A stretch of 64,000 bases of DNA from NCBI GenBank assembly GCA_902578265.1, contig CACHCA010000001.1:148795-212794 (forward strand), given 5' to 3'. Positions 63,999 through 64,000 of the stretch are shown one piece after another. Source of the stretch: an uncultured Pelagibacteraceae bacterium. GTDB taxonomy: Bacteria; Pseudomonadota; Alphaproteobacteria; Pelagibacterales; Pelagibacteraceae. Numbering within the stretch: the first letter of the stretch is position 1; every line of letters starts with the position of its first letter. The position numbers and the translations under genes were made by a program. The notes under the pieces are model-generated. The model was not told the DNA's origin and ran no database searches. It saw nothing but the letters and a program-made list of their open reading frames with translations.

Positions 63999-64000
63999 TA

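Overview
The window is a very AT-rich (roughly 30% GC by eye), tightly packed bacterial chromosome segment. The permuted two-piece tmRNA gene, the small intergenic gaps, the gene content (hflKC-Do, mreBCD-mrdAB, ilv-leu, thyX) and the base composition point to a marine alphaproteobacterium of the SAR11/Pelagibacterales type. This is an inference from composition and families, not from a database match. No rRNA, tRNA, CRISPR array or transposase was recognised.

Region 1 (1-34,209) is a type IV pilus and cell-surface region. One operon, read leftwards from 19,169 to 11,061, encodes a PilM-PilN fusion, PilO, PilP, PilQ, PilB and PilC. A second, 31,862 to 22,059, encodes PilT, FimT, PilV, PilW, PilX, a small exported protein and a large PilY1 tip protein. 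Two prepilins (9,247-10,177) and the prepilin peptidase (21,264-22,013) complete the set. Interleaved are all parts of a partner-switching phospho-relay: a CHASE2 membrane PP2C phosphatase, a GAF PP2C phosphatase, a STAS antagonist and an RsbW-like kinase, but no sigma factor. A FecR protein with a huge lysine-rich tail and a TPR outer-membrane barrel sit beside the CHASE2 phosphatase. Three paralogous propeller-plus-autotransporter proteins lie at the two ends of this region. The only long non-coding gap (19,170-19,817) carries seven phased copies of an 11-bp motif and a decayed copy of the end of the neighbouring phosphatase gene.

Region 2 (34,222-56,119) is mostly core metabolism and housekeeping, nearly all on the minus strand: MsrB, a deacetylase-family protein, a 2-hydroxyacid dehydrogenase, an EamA exporter, a DadA-like oxidase, the rod-shape cluster (RodA, PBP2, MreD, MreC, MreB), LeuA-IlvC-IlvH-IlvB, MiaA, a Do-type protease, DUF2065, HflC and HflK. 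Mrp is on the plus strand and ThyX converges with it.

Region 3 (56,190-62,048) is an accessory island anchored on the tmRNA gene. The 3' end of ssrA (core AACAGAACGCCCCTT) recurs three more times downstream, at 57,106, 58,390 and 60,985. Each recurrence is preceded by iterated 9-10-bp repeats spaced about 12 bp apart. The intervals carry DUF2939, two polysaccharide-lyase-family proteins and a serine hydrolase. No integrase is visible, so the structure looks like several small integrative cassettes stacked in ssrA and mobilised, if at all, in trans. A radical SAM/SPASM gene follows the last repeat; the window ends with a MazG-like pyrophosphohydrolase and class II fumarase (fumC).
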